Below are positions 1 to 7,260 of a stretch of 64,000 nt of DNA, one piece after another (the stretch's first letter is position 1; each line of letters opens with the position of its first letter). The stretch spans positions 496,001 to 560,000 of the forward strand of contig CAWINK010000002.1 in the NCBI GenBank assembly GCA_963837445.1, in the 5' to 3' direction. A program made the translations under genes and the position numbers. The DNA is from JACVRW01 sp963837445. Lineage in GTDB: Bacteria; Actinomycetota; Thermoleophilia; Solirubrobacterales; Thermoleophilaceae. The notes under the pieces were generated by a model that worked only from the letters and a program-made list of their open reading frames with translations, had not been told where the DNA came from and did not search any database.

Positions 1-972
1 GAAGTAGCCGACCATGCCGACCAGCACCGCGAGCATCACGCCCAGGATGATCCAGAAGGCCTCCACGCCGCTCGCGAACGGGAAGTCCACGTTCATCCCG
101 AAGATGCTCGCCAGCAGGGTGAGCGGGAGGATGATCACGCTGAAGGCGGTGAGCACCCGCAGCACCTCGTTCACGCGGTGGGAGAGCACGGACTCGTTCG
201 TGTCCTCGAGCGCCTCCACGACCTCCTTGAAGTTCTCGAGCATGTCCCAGATGCGCTCGGACGCGTCGACGATGTCGTCGAAGTAGACCTCCAGGTCCTC
301 GGCGAGGTAGCGCTGCTTGGTCCGCTCGAGGTCGCGCAGCACGGCGCGCTGCGGCCGGATGATCTTGCGGAAGTTGATGATCTCCTGCTTCGAGTTGGAG
401 AGGTCGCGCACGACCTCCTCGGCCTTGCCTTCGAAGATCTCCTCCTCCATCCGCTCGAGCTTGTTCCCGATCTTCCGCAGCATCGGGAAGCAGTAGTCGA
501 AGGAGTCGTCGACGATCTTGTAGAGCAGCGACCCGGAGCCCTTGGAGAGCAGGGCGTCGCGCACGTCCTCCGACGAGCGGCAGCGCTCGAACAGGTATTC
601 GACCGGCGGGATCGGCGTGTTCGGGATCGTGATCAGGAAGTCCGGCCCGATGAACATGTCGAGCTCGGCGGCGTTCAGCCGGCCGACGGTCTTGTCGAAG
701 ACCGGGAAGTACAGGACGATGAAGAGGTAGTCGTCGTACTCGTCGATCTTCGGGCGCTGGTTGCGCGAGAGAACGTCCTCGTAGTCGAGCGGGTGGAACT
801 CGAAGTGCTCCTCCAGCCAGGCGCGCTCGGCCGGCCCAGGACGCTCGATGTTGATCCAGCGAAGGCCACCCCACTGGATGGACTCGACCTGGGGCTCAGC
901 GCTGGCGAGGCGTGCGGGATCGACCCGTGCGCGGGCGGAGCGCCTGAGACGTGGCTTCGGCAGGCTCGGCAT
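1..972 (-). CDS. corA: CorA-family divalent metal transporter, 3' end cut by window
   Basis: Membrane channel for Mg2+ (or Co2+/Ni2+) uptake of the CorA/ZntB superfamily. The 324 visible codons read from an ATG at 972 and give a long soluble N-terminal domain (helical, rich in charged residues, with the segment EEIFEGKAEEVVRDLSNSK near the middle). Two C-terminal membrane helices follow, separated by the diagnostic GMN signature (TLLASIFGMNVDF). The second helix ends almost at base 1, so only the short cytoplasmic tail is missing. It diverges from the riboswitch-thrC unit. No partner gene is visible. Family assignment is strong; the ion is not determinable from sequence. Confidence 0.93.
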   Translation of the reverse strand, partial: MPSLPKPRLRRSARARVDPARLASAEPQVESIQWGGLRWINIERPGPAERAWLEEHFEFHPLDYEDVLSRNQRPKIDEYDDYLFIVLYFPVFDKTVGRLNAAELDMFIGPDFLITIPNTPIPPVEYLFERCRSSEDVRDALLSKGSGSLLYKIVDDSFDYCFPMLRKIGNKLERMEEEIFEGKAEEVVRDLSNSKQEIINFRKIIRPQRAVLRDLERTKQRYLAEDLEVYFDDIVDASERIWDMLENFKEVVEALEDTNESVLSHRVNEVLRVLTAFSVIILPLTLLASIFGMNVDFPFASGVEAFWIILGVMLAVLVGMVGYF

Positions 973-1053
973 CGGGTCTAAGGGGGTCGTCCAGCACGTT
1001 CACCTGCCTGATTCTACTTCGAGCGGCTGGTATCCTGCGGCGCTACATAGCCG

Positions 1054-1154
1054 TTGCATCGAGAGGGGTGGAGGGACATGGCCCTGTGAAACCCCGGCAA
1101 CCACTCGGCGAACAGCGATTCGCTTGGAAAGGTGCCAATTCCATCGAGATGTGA
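1054..1154 (+). promoter_or_regulatory. SAM-I (S-box) riboswitch aptamer
   Basis: The RNA carries the S-box core in order: GAGAGGGGTGGAGGGA (1061-1076), TGGCCCTGTGAAACC (about 1079-1093), CGGCAACC (1095-1102) and GGTGCCAATTCC (1131-1142). The closing P1 stem can pair GCATC (1056-1060) with GATGT (1148-1152). This fold binds S-adenosylmethionine. It lies about 70 nt upstream of thrC on the same strand and is followed by a hairpin with a T-run, so the likely mode is transcription termination when SAM is high. Confidence 0.95.
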
Positions 1155-1172
1155 CCGGGCGCCTGATTCGAG

Positions 1173-1204
1173 GCCTCCGTCGTCACACAGCGGCGGAGGT
1201 TTTT
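1173..1204 (+). terminator. Riboswitch expression-platform terminator
   Basis: A GC-rich hairpin pairs CCTCCGTCGT (about 1174-1183) with GCGGCGGAGG (1190-1199) and is followed directly by five T residues (1200-1204). It sits between the SAM-I aptamer and the thrC ribosome binding site (AAGGGG at 1213-1218), the expected place for a SAM-controlled intrinsic terminator. The competing antiterminator pairing was not resolved by eye. Confidence 0.8.
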
Positions 1205-1223
1205 CGACATCGAAGGGGCTTTC

Positions 1224-2460
1224 ATGCCAGTTCAGGCGCTTCAGTGCAAGGAATGTGACTCCACCTATCCGCTCGACGCTCGCTACGTGTGCGAGGACTG
1301 CTTCGGGCCGCTCGAGGTGGCGTATGACCACAGCGGGCTCGACGCCGCCGAGGCCAAGCGGAAGATCCAGGCGGGCCCGCAGACGCTCTGGCGCTACGCG
1401 GACTTCCTGCCGTTCTCGGCTCCCCCGCAGCAGGGCCTGCCGGTCGGCCTGACCCCGCTCCAGCGGGCACCGCGGCTCGCGGAGGCGCTCGGCCTGGGGG
1501 AGGTGTTCGTGAAGAACGACACCGCCAACCCCACGCACTCGTTCAAGGACCGCGTGGTGGCCGTGGCGCTGGCGAAGGCGCGCGAGCTCGGCTACGAGGT
1601 GGTGGCCTGCGCCTCCACGGGCAACCTGGCGAACGCGGTGGCGGCTCACTCGGCTGCCGCCGGGCTCGAGTCCTACGTCTTCATCCCGTCCGACCTCGAG
1701 GAGCAGAAGGTGCTCGCCACCGGCGTGTACGGCACGCACCTCGTGGCCGTGCGCGGCACCTACGACGACGTGAACCGGCTCTGCACGGAGATCTCCGGCG
1801 AGCGCGACTGGGCGTTCGTGAACGTGAACGTGCGGCCGTACTACGCGGAGGGGTCGAAGACGATCGCGTTCGAGATCGCCGAGCAGCTCGGCTTCGAGCT
1901 GCCCGACCGCGTGGTGGCGCCGATCGCCTCCGGCTCGCTGTTCACGAAGATCGCGCGCGGGTTCGGTGAGTGGCTCGACGTGGGGCTGCTCGAGGGCTCG
2001 CTGCCCGCGTTCAACGGCGCCCAGGCGGAGGGCTGCTCACCCGTCGCGCAGGCGTACGAGGCGGGGCACGACGGTCTGCCGGCCGGTGAAGCCGGACACG
2101 ATCGCCAAGTCGCTCGCGATCGGCAACCCGGCGGACGGGCCGTACGCGCTCGACCTGGCGCGGCGCTCGTCCGGATCGATCGACTCGGTCACAGACGACG
2201 AGATCCGCGACGGCATCCGGCTGCTGGCCCAGACCACCGGCATCTTCACCGAGACGGCCGGCGGAGTGACCACCGCGGTGCTGCGCAAGCTGGCCGAGCG
2301 CGGCGACATCGGCCCGGATGAGCGGGTGGTCGCGGTGATCACGGGTGACGGGCTGAAGACGCTCGACGCGGTGCGCGGCACCTTCGAGAAGCACGAGATC
2401 GATCCGTCGGTGGAAGCGTTCGAGAATGCGGTCGCCGGGGCCTCGGTCGGCGCTGTGTAG
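1224..2460 (+). CDS. thrC: Threonine synthase (fold-type II PLP enzyme), apparent 1-base frameshift near 2073
   Basis: Converts O-phosphohomoserine to threonine with PLP. The protein starts with a zinc-ribbon (Cys8, Cys11, Cys23, Cys26), found in one subclass of threonine synthases, then the PLP-lysine motif THSFKDR (Lys108) and the ASTGNLANAVAAH phosphate/substrate loop. The reading frame is intact to about residue 283, then shifts: the expected continuation CRPVKPDTIAKSLAIGNPADG is found in the next frame and runs to the stop at 2460. One extra G at 2073/2074 explains it; removing it gives about 411 residues, normal for the family. The downstream part is well conserved, so a sequencing or assembly error is likelier than decay. 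It is preceded by a SAM-I riboswitch and followed 12 nt later by a ThiS/MoaD gene. Confidence 0.88.
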
Positions 2461-2472
2461 TCTGCCGACCCG

Positions 2473-2751
2473 ATGTCGGTGACGGTCAAGATTCCCACGC
2501 AGTTGCGCAGCGTCACGGGTGGCGACGCGGAGACTGCGGTCGACGGTGCCACCACCGTGGGCGAGGTGCTCGACGGGCTCTATGACCGTTACGACGGCCT
2601 CCGCGAGCGGATCGCCGAGGACGGAGACCTGCGCCGCTTCGTGAACGTGTACGTGGGTGGCGAGGACATCCGCTTCCTCGACGGGCTCGACACCGAGGTC
2701 GAGGACGGCGACGAGGTCACGATTCTCCCGGCCGTGGCCGGCGGCAGCTGA
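2473..2751 (+). CDS. ThiS/MoaD/CysO-like ubiquitin-fold sulfur carrier
   Basis: A 92-residue beta-grasp protein of the MoaD/ThiS family. Members are adenylated at a C-terminal Gly-Gly and loaded with sulfur as a thiocarboxylate for cysteine, thiamine, molybdopterin or homocysteine synthesis. Seen here: the conserved closing segment DGDEVTILPAVAGGS. The protein ends Gly-Gly-Ser rather than at Gly-Gly, so a protease may have to expose the tail, as described for some sulfur carriers paired with JAMM/Mec-type proteases; none is encoded here. It follows thrC by 12 nt and should be co-transcribed under the SAM riboswitch. That suggests sulfur delivery to the PLP enzyme next door (inference) rather than a molybdopterin role. 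Confidence 0.85.
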   Translation: MSVTVKIPTQLRSVTGGDAETAVDGATTVGEVLDGLYDRYDGLRERIAEDGDLRRFVNVYVGGEDIRFLDGLDTEVEDGDEVTILPAVAGGS

Positions 2752-3692
2752 GCGTTTTCGTAACCGGTGCGCAGGGCCTGATCGGCTGCGCACTCGTCGA
2801 GGCCCTCCTCGCACGTGGCGAGGAGGTCATCGCGCTGAGCCGATCCGACCTCGTCGGCTCGCGCTTCGACACCGAGGGCCTGCGCGAGCGCTGCACCCTC
2901 GTCGATGCCGATCTCGACTCACTTGGCCCGGCCCTCGCCGAACACGGCCCGCGGACCATCTTTCACCTGGCGGCCCAGACGCAGGTGGGGGAAGCCAACA
3001 GGGCGCCCCTCGCCACCTGGGAGACCAACGTTCGGGGCACGTACCTGCTGCTCGAGGCGGTGCGTGAGCACGGCGCCGGGACGCGAGTGGTGGTGGCCTC
3101 CTCGGACAAGGCCTACGGAGCGCACGACGAGCTGCCCTACCGCGAGGACTTCGCCCTCCAGGCGACCTACCCGTACGACGTATCGAAGGCGGCCACCGAC
3201 ATGATCGCCCGCTCGTACGCCATGACCTACGGGATGCCGGTGGCGGTGACCCGGCTCGCGAACGTGTACGGCCCCGGGGACGTGAACTGGTCGCGCTTGA
3301 TCCCGGAGAGCGCCCGCGCGCTGGTGCGCGGCGAGCGTCCCGTGATCCGCTCGGACGGGACGCCCGAGCGCGACTACATCTACGTGGAGGACGCCGTCGC
3401 CGCGTACCTGGCGGTGGCCGACTCGCTCGACGACCCGAGCTTCCACGGCCGGGCCTGGAACGCGGGCTGGGGGCAGCCGCTGTCGGTGCTGGAGGTCGTC
3501 CGCCGGCTGATCGAGATCTCGGGCCGCTCGGTCGAGCCCGACATCCGGGGCACGGGGGTGCCGCACGGAGAGATCGACCGCCAGTACCTCGACTCGACGG
3601 CGATCCGCACGGAGCTCGGCTGGGAACCGAAATGGGACCTCGACCGCGGGCTGCGATCGGCGTGGGATTGGTACGAGCGGACGCTCGGCTAG
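2748..3692 (+). CDS. NAD(P)-dependent sugar-nucleotide epimerase/dehydratase, extended SDR family
   Basis: About 314 residues. The Rossmann glycine motif TGAQGLIG begins six residues after the proposed start, followed by HLAAQTQV, the catalytic region SSDKAYG and YPYDVSK (YxxxK), and GDVNWSRLIP plus RDYIYVEDA. The latter segments most resemble CDP-glucose 4,6-dehydratases and GDP-mannose dehydratase relatives, so it probably makes a deoxysugar precursor. No ATG, GTG or TTG exists in frame before 2985, which would remove the cofactor site. The only sensible start is CTG at 2748, overlapping the upstream TGA as CTGA. Specific substrate unknown. Confidence 0.85.
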   Translation: MSVFVTGAQGLIGCALVEALLARGEEVIALSRSDLVGSRFDTEGLRERCTLVDADLDSLGPALAEHGPRTIFHLAAQTQVGEANRAPLATWETNVRGTYLLLEAVREHGAGTRVVVASSDKAYGAHDELPYREDFALQATYPYDVSKAATDMIARSYAMTYGMPVAVTRLANVYGPGDVNWSRLIPESARALVRGERPVIRSDGTPERDYIYVEDAVAAYLAVADSLDDPSFHGRAWNAGWGQPLSVLEVVRRLIEISGRSVEPDIRGTGVPHGEIDRQYLDSTAIRTELGWEPKWDLDRGLRSAWDWYERTLG

Positions 3693-3979
3693 GGCGCCAC
3701 GGACGGTGTGGGGCGCTTCTGATAGCGGCGCACCACCAGCAGCGTGCCGACGTTCGTGATCACGCCAAGCGAGTTCGGGATGATCAGGTACGGGTCGCCC
3801 GTCGAGATGCCGTAGGCGCACCAGCAGCTCGCCCCCACTGCGATCACGACCAGGAAGGCCGGCGAGACGTCGTCGGCCTGCCCGCGCTCGAGCACGCGAC
3901 GGACCTGGAAGAGCGGCGCGAGCGACATCGCCACGCCCATCACGGATGCGAGGATGCCGAAGAAGTCAGTCGCGTCCAC
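3689..3979 (-). CDS. SemiSWEET-type sugar transporter (PQ-loop/MtN3)
   Basis: A 96-residue protein with three predicted membrane helices, the size of one SWEET repeat, which works as a homodimer to move sugars through the membrane. Helix 1 covers about residues 5-25 and is followed by the loop LAPLFQVRRVLERGQADDVS typical of the PQ-loop fold. Helix 2 spans about 41-58, and helix 3 begins after the conserved Pro-Asn (IIPNSLGVITNVGTLLVV). It converges on the epimerase gene, overlapping it by 4 bases. The substrate cannot be told from sequence. Confidence 0.85.
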   Translation of the reverse strand: MDATDFFGILASVMGVAMSLAPLFQVRRVLERGQADDVSPAFLVVIAVGASCWCAYGISTGDPYLIIPNSLGVITNVGTLLVVRRYQKRPTPSVAP

Positions 3980-3994
3980 GGGGATGGAAGCTAG

Positions 3995-4798
3995 TCATCG
4001 GTGAATCGCAGCGCTGAGCCGCCGAATGCGCTCCGCGACGAGATGCGGACTCGAGATCGGACCACCGGGGATCTGTTCGATACGGGAGCCCGGGTAGAGC
4101 TCCGCCACGCGCTCGGCCAACGCCCCCTCGAACAACGGCTCGGATCCACTGTGCAGAATCCCGAGCCGATCGCCGAGGGCGCGCGCATGCTCACTCGGGT
4201 CGTCCGCGATCCAAGCCTTGGCGCGATCCTGCGCGGCCTCGGGTGACATATACCCAGACACGCGATCGACCCGGTCCTTCAGCGCTTCGTGGTCGAGCTT
4301 GGGATTGGTCGCGGCGAGCACGCTCCGCAGGGCGGTGCGAGGGTCGGTGCTCATCATCTGCATGAGCATCTCGATGACGGAGTCCGACGCGGCCATCACG
4401 CCGGACCCCTTCAGTTCGGACCGCGGCAGCATGGCCGCTGCGGCCGGCTGGACCGAGACCAGGGCGGCGACCAGGTCGGGCCGTCGCGCCGCGACCCGGA
4501 CCGCGAGGTTGTACCCGTAACCGACTGCCAGAGCGACGGCCCGTCCTCCTGCCTCCGCGGCGACAGCAAGCAGATCACCCGCGTCCGTCTCCGTGTCGTA
4601 CGGACCCGTCCGGGTCGAGGACCCGCAGCCACGTGCGTCGTAGGTGACCACCCGATGATCGCCGGCGAGGTCGGCGAACAGGTCGCTGTAGACCTGGGGA
4701 TAGCTCCACAGGATCTGGTGCGCGACCAGCACGACCGGCCCGCGGCCTTGATCGTCCCAGTGAATCTCAACCCCATCCGGACGCTCCAGCGTGGGCAT
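3995..4798 (-). CDS. Alpha/beta-hydrolase fold protein lacking the nucleophile serine
   Basis: A 267-residue alpha/beta-hydrolase fold. HQILWSYPQVYSDL lines the oxyanion region, VVTYDARGCGSS is the usual strand-loop, and the C-terminal GGPISSPHLVAERI supplies a histidine where the catalytic His normally sits. At the nucleophile elbow the expected GxSxG reads GYGYN, so Ser is replaced by Gly, and the acidic residue position reads HSGSEP. The protein is therefore probably not a conventional serine hydrolase; it may be a non-catalytic or cofactor-free variant. It is coupled to the upstream DksA/TraR-like gene (TGATG overlap). Confidence 0.8.
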   Translation of the reverse strand: MPTLERPDGVEIHWDDQGRGPVVLVAHQILWSYPQVYSDLFADLAGDHRVVTYDARGCGSSTRTGPYDTETDAGDLLAVAAEAGGRAVALAVGYGYNLAVRVAARRPDLVAALVSVQPAAAAMLPRSELKGSGVMAASDSVIEMLMQMMSTDPRTALRSVLAATNPKLDHEALKDRVDRVSGYMSPEAAQDRAKAWIADDPSEHARALGDRLGILHSGSEPLFEGALAERVAELYPGSRIEQIPGGPISSPHLVAERIRRLSAAIHR

Positions 4799-5130
4799 CA
4801 GCGGGCGCAGTCGATGCAGAGCGCGCTCTCGGGCGCGACCTCGAGGCGCCCGGGAGCGATCTCGCCGCCGCAGCTGTCGCAGCGCCCGTAGCTGCCCTCG
4901 TCGAGCTTCGCGAGCGCGCGCCGAAGCCTCTCCTCGGTGATGACGAGGCTGTTCCCCACGCCGATGTCGTTGCGGCGGCTGATCGCCTCGTTCGTACCGT
5001 CGCCGATGCGCTTGCCGAACCCGATGCCGGCGCCGGGCTCGGGCGCCTTGGCGAGCTCGGCGATGCGACCCCGAACTTCGTCGAGCCGCTCGCGCAGCAG
5101 GCGCTCCGTCTCGGTGTCCTGCAACGTCAT
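4798..5130 (-). CDS. DksA/TraR-family C4 zinc-finger protein
   Basis: A 110-residue protein: an N-terminal coiled-coil-prone helix (TERLLRERLDEVRGRIAEL) and a C-terminal C4 zinc finger, CDSC then 17 residues then CIDC. DksA/TraR proteins insert a coiled coil into the RNA polymerase secondary channel and alter transcription initiation, often with ppGpp. Actinobacterial homologues of this short type are mostly uncharacterised, so the RNA polymerase role is inferred from family. It is the first gene of a two-gene minus-strand unit with the hydrolase-like gene. Confidence 0.88.
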   Translation of the reverse strand: MTLQDTETERLLRERLDEVRGRIAELAKAPEPGAGIGFGKRIGDGTNEAISRRNDIGVGNSLVITEERLRRALAKLDEGSYGRCDSCGGEIAPGRLEVAPESALCIDCAR

Positions 5131-5197
5131 CGCCCCCAGCTTAGGCCCCGCCTCGTCGGGGCCGGGTGCTTCGGGGCCAGCTGCGGGCGGGCTGGAA

Positions 5198-5260
5198 CTA
5201 GAAGACGAAGATGATGAGCAGGATCAAGATAAGGATCGCTGCGCCAACGCTGATGTACAT
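5198..5260 (-). CDS. 20-residue hydrophobic membrane micropeptide
   Basis: ATG at 5260 reads a 20-codon frame ending in TAG: a Met-Tyr-Ile-Ser start, a run of Ile/Leu/Val/Ala, and a Phe-Val-Phe end, enough for one membrane helix. A near-perfect Shine-Dalgarno (AAGGAGGGG on the minus strand, 5264-5272) sits 3-4 nt upstream, unusually strong for this window. A GGGTAC box at about 5293-5298 (minus strand) with GCTT upstream of it could be a SigB/SigF-like promoter, but this is weak. Similar short single-helix peptides are known in actinobacterial genomes; function unknown. Confidence 0.6.
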   Translation of the reverse strand: MYISVGAAILILILLIIFVF

Positions 5261-5332
5261 ATGCTCCCCTCCTTGGGTCGGTTGAAGGCCCCGTACCCAA
5301 AGGGAAGCCAAGCGACGCATACCGATCCGCCC

Positions 5333-6037
5333 GTGTCCCGACTCGACTCCTTCATAGACGCGGCGTACGCCAGCGGGACCGTGAGCGACGCTGACGGTGG
5401 CGAGCTGGACCTCGGCCCAACCAGCATCGAGCGCCCTGCGGGCGAGGCGTTGAGGGACCTGGCGGTCTCGGAGGGAGCGTCGCAGACGATCGAGGTCGGG
5501 CTGGCGCTCGGAATGTCGGCGCTGTTCCTATGCCAGGCGGTCCTGAGGGTGGATGCCGACGGCGCTCGCCACGTGGCCATCGATCCCCACCAACGGACCG
5601 ACTGGAAGGGGGCAGGACTTACGAGCCTGGCCGCGGCGGGCGTGGACGGGCTGGTCGAGGTGATCGAGGAGGAGAGCGAGTTGGCGCTCCCGCAACTCGT
5701 ACGCGAGGGCCGGCAGTTCGACCTTGCATTCGTGGATGGCAACCACCGCTTCGAGGGTGTCCTGCTCGATCTCGTGTTCATGGACCGCCTGGTGAAACCC
5801 GGCGGGCTGATCGTGGCGGACGACATGTGGATGCCGTCCGTGAGGACGGCGGTCGCCTACGTGGAGCGGAACCTCGACCTCGAGCTCGAGCCCAACGCGA
5901 TGCCGGACGCGTTCTCGTGGCGACGCGGTCTGAGGCGGCGCCGCGGCACACCGGAGGGAGACGGCCACATGGCGGTGCTGCGTGTCCCGACCGATCCGCC
6001 CGCGCGCCCCTGGGACCGATTCGACCCGTTCGTCTGA
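5333..6037 (+). CDS. Class I SAM-dependent methyltransferase
   Basis: A 234-residue protein from the GTG at 5333 (an in-frame ATG at 5261 would add 24 residues but overlaps the divergent micropeptide promoter region). The SAM-binding motif I appears as QTIEVGLALGMSALFL, an acidic strand end as HVAIDPHQ, then DLAFVDGNHRFEGVLLDL and LVKPGGLIVADDMW. The pattern fits Methyltransf_24/O-methyltransferase-type enzymes. The substrate is unknown. It stands alone between a micropeptide and an LGFP pseudogene. An 11-base repeat CCGTACCCAAA flanks it (5291-5301 and 6052-6062). Confidence 0.82.
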   Translation: MSRLDSFIDAAYASGTVSDADGGELDLGPTSIERPAGEALRDLAVSEGASQTIEVGLALGMSALFLCQAVLRVDADGARHVAIDPHQRTDWKGAGLTSLAAAGVDGLVEVIEEESELALPQLVREGRQFDLAFVDGNHRFEGVLLDLVFMDRLVKPGGLIVADDMWMPSVRTAVAYVERNLDLELEPNAMPDAFSWRRGLRRRRGTPEGDGHMAVLRVPTDPPARPWDRFDPFV

Positions 6038-6146
6038 GCGCGCGTTGCGGTCCGTACCCAAATGACACCGTTGTGGTGCAGCGGTTGATCCCTCAGCTCC
6101 GTTCGTGTGGAGCGTGCCCAACGTCAATGCCCGAAAGGGGTGAACG

Positions 6147-6439
6147 ATGAGCGCGATCGATGACAGGGCCACTACCCGACGGACGCGGCCGCGTGCGGGA
6201 CTTCGACAACGGCTCGATCTACTGGTCGCCCGAGACGGGCGCCCACGAGGTCCACGGCGCGATTCGCGACAAGTGGCAGTCGATGGGGTGGGAGCGGAGC
6301 AAGCTGCGGTACCCGACGACCGACGAGCGCGACATCCCCGGAGGCCGCGCCAGCACGTTCCAGGCGGCGAGATCCGGTGGACCCAAACGGGCGGCCCCGT
6401 CTCGTGCACAAGTCGCAGAAACTGGACGACTGGAACTAG
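6147..6439 (+). pseudogene. Broken LGFP-repeat protein
   Basis: A good ribosome binding site (AAAGGGG) precedes the ATG at 6147, but the recognisable protein is scattered over frames. TGPLPDGRGRVRDFDNGSIY through GGRASTFQ is read in the frame of 6160. The continuation GGEIRWTQTGGPV needs one shift near 6365, and a second shift near 6404 restores VHKSQKLDDWN and the stop at 6437-6439. LGFP repeats bind or decorate the cell wall in actinobacteria and usually follow an enzyme domain. Only about one and a half repeats remain, so this is a remnant. Confidence 0.65.
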
Positions 6440-7194
6440 TCCGGCTGGTGGAAGTTGCCATTGCAATGACCCCACGCGCCGCGCCCCTGAGTCCGTGCCG
6501 TGGCCTCGGCGGCCTGGAATGAGCCGAGTTGCGCGAACGGATCGGCGAACACGTAGACGGCGGCCCATCCGGCACGGAGCTGAGCTCGCGCCAGGCTGCC
6601 GCGCGCGCTCTTGACATAGGCAAGCAGGCGGCCATAGCGATCGCGGCGATCCTGGGTCGGATCGGTCGTCACTCTCACCCGCCGGCCCTTTCCGCCCTTG
6701 AAACTCAGCCGGTGCATGCTGGACGTGGCTTCCCGGCCGCCACACTCAACCGGCGTCCCGGGCTTTTTGGTTTCCGGCGTATCGATTCCGATGAGGCGCA
6801 CGGTGTACCTCTTCGAGAAGCCCCGGCGCACCTTGATCGTGTCGCCGTCTGTGACCGCCGTAATGACGGCACGGAAGCTGATCGCGTCACCGTCGGTGTC
6901 GGGCGCCGTGGGTGCCGGTGGTGCCGGCGCGGCCGAGGGGCTGCACGGGCAGGGGTTCGTCTCGCACGCGACCCCGTCGCCGTCTCCGTCCAGGCGGTCG
7001 GGGTCGCTCGACGGCCCACCGATGCTCACGAAATAGTTCTGCGCGGCCGCCTGCGTTGCGAAGTCCGAGCAATCCATGTCGGCAGCGTGGGCCATCGGTC
7101 CACTGGCCTGCGCGTTGGGAGCGAAGGCGGCCACGGCGATGCCAGCCGAGACGAGCAGGGCTAAGCGAGCACGATGAGAGACAGAACCGGACAC
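6436..7194 (-). CDS. Secreted thermonuclease-like nuclease with Excalibur domain
   Basis: A 252-residue exported protein: a signal peptide (about residues 1-31, ending AFAPNAQAS); an Excalibur calcium-binding domain (about 39-80) with CSDFATQAAAQNYF and DGDGDGVACE; a Pro/Ala linker; then a staphylococcal-nuclease domain. That domain shows TDGDTIKV, RLIGIDTPE (active-site Arg and Glu) and YGRLLAYV (second Arg), so catalytic residues are retained. Usual Excalibur proteins carry this domain at the C-terminus; here it precedes the nuclease. It probably degrades extracellular nucleic acids. Its 3' end overlaps the LGFP remnant by 4 bases. Confidence 0.9.
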   Translation of the reverse strand: MSGSVSHRARLALLVSAGIAVAAFAPNAQASGPMAHAADMDCSDFATQAAAQNYFVSIGGPSSDPDRLDGDGDGVACETNPCPCSPSAAPAPPAPTAPDTDGDAISFRAVITAVTDGDTIKVRRGFSKRYTVRLIGIDTPETKKPGTPVECGGREATSSMHRLSFKGGKGRRVRVTTDPTQDRRDRYGRLLAYVKSARGSLARAQLRAGWAAVYVFADPFAQLGSFQAAEATARTQGRGAWGHCNGNFHQPD

Positions 7195-7260
7195 GGGGCC
7201 TGTAACACGTCGGAAGCGGCGGCCTCCGACTTGACCGCGAGGCTTCGAGTGCTAGCCGGG

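Noticed and set aside
2055..2090. Programmed frameshift in thrC
   Set aside because: No slippery heptamer, upstream Shine-Dalgarno-like element or downstream structure was seen; a base error fits better.
5291..6062. CCGTACCCAAA direct repeats around the methyltransferase as transposon ends or target duplication
   Set aside because: Only 11 bases, no terminal inverted repeats and no transposase; may be shared promoter boxes or chance.
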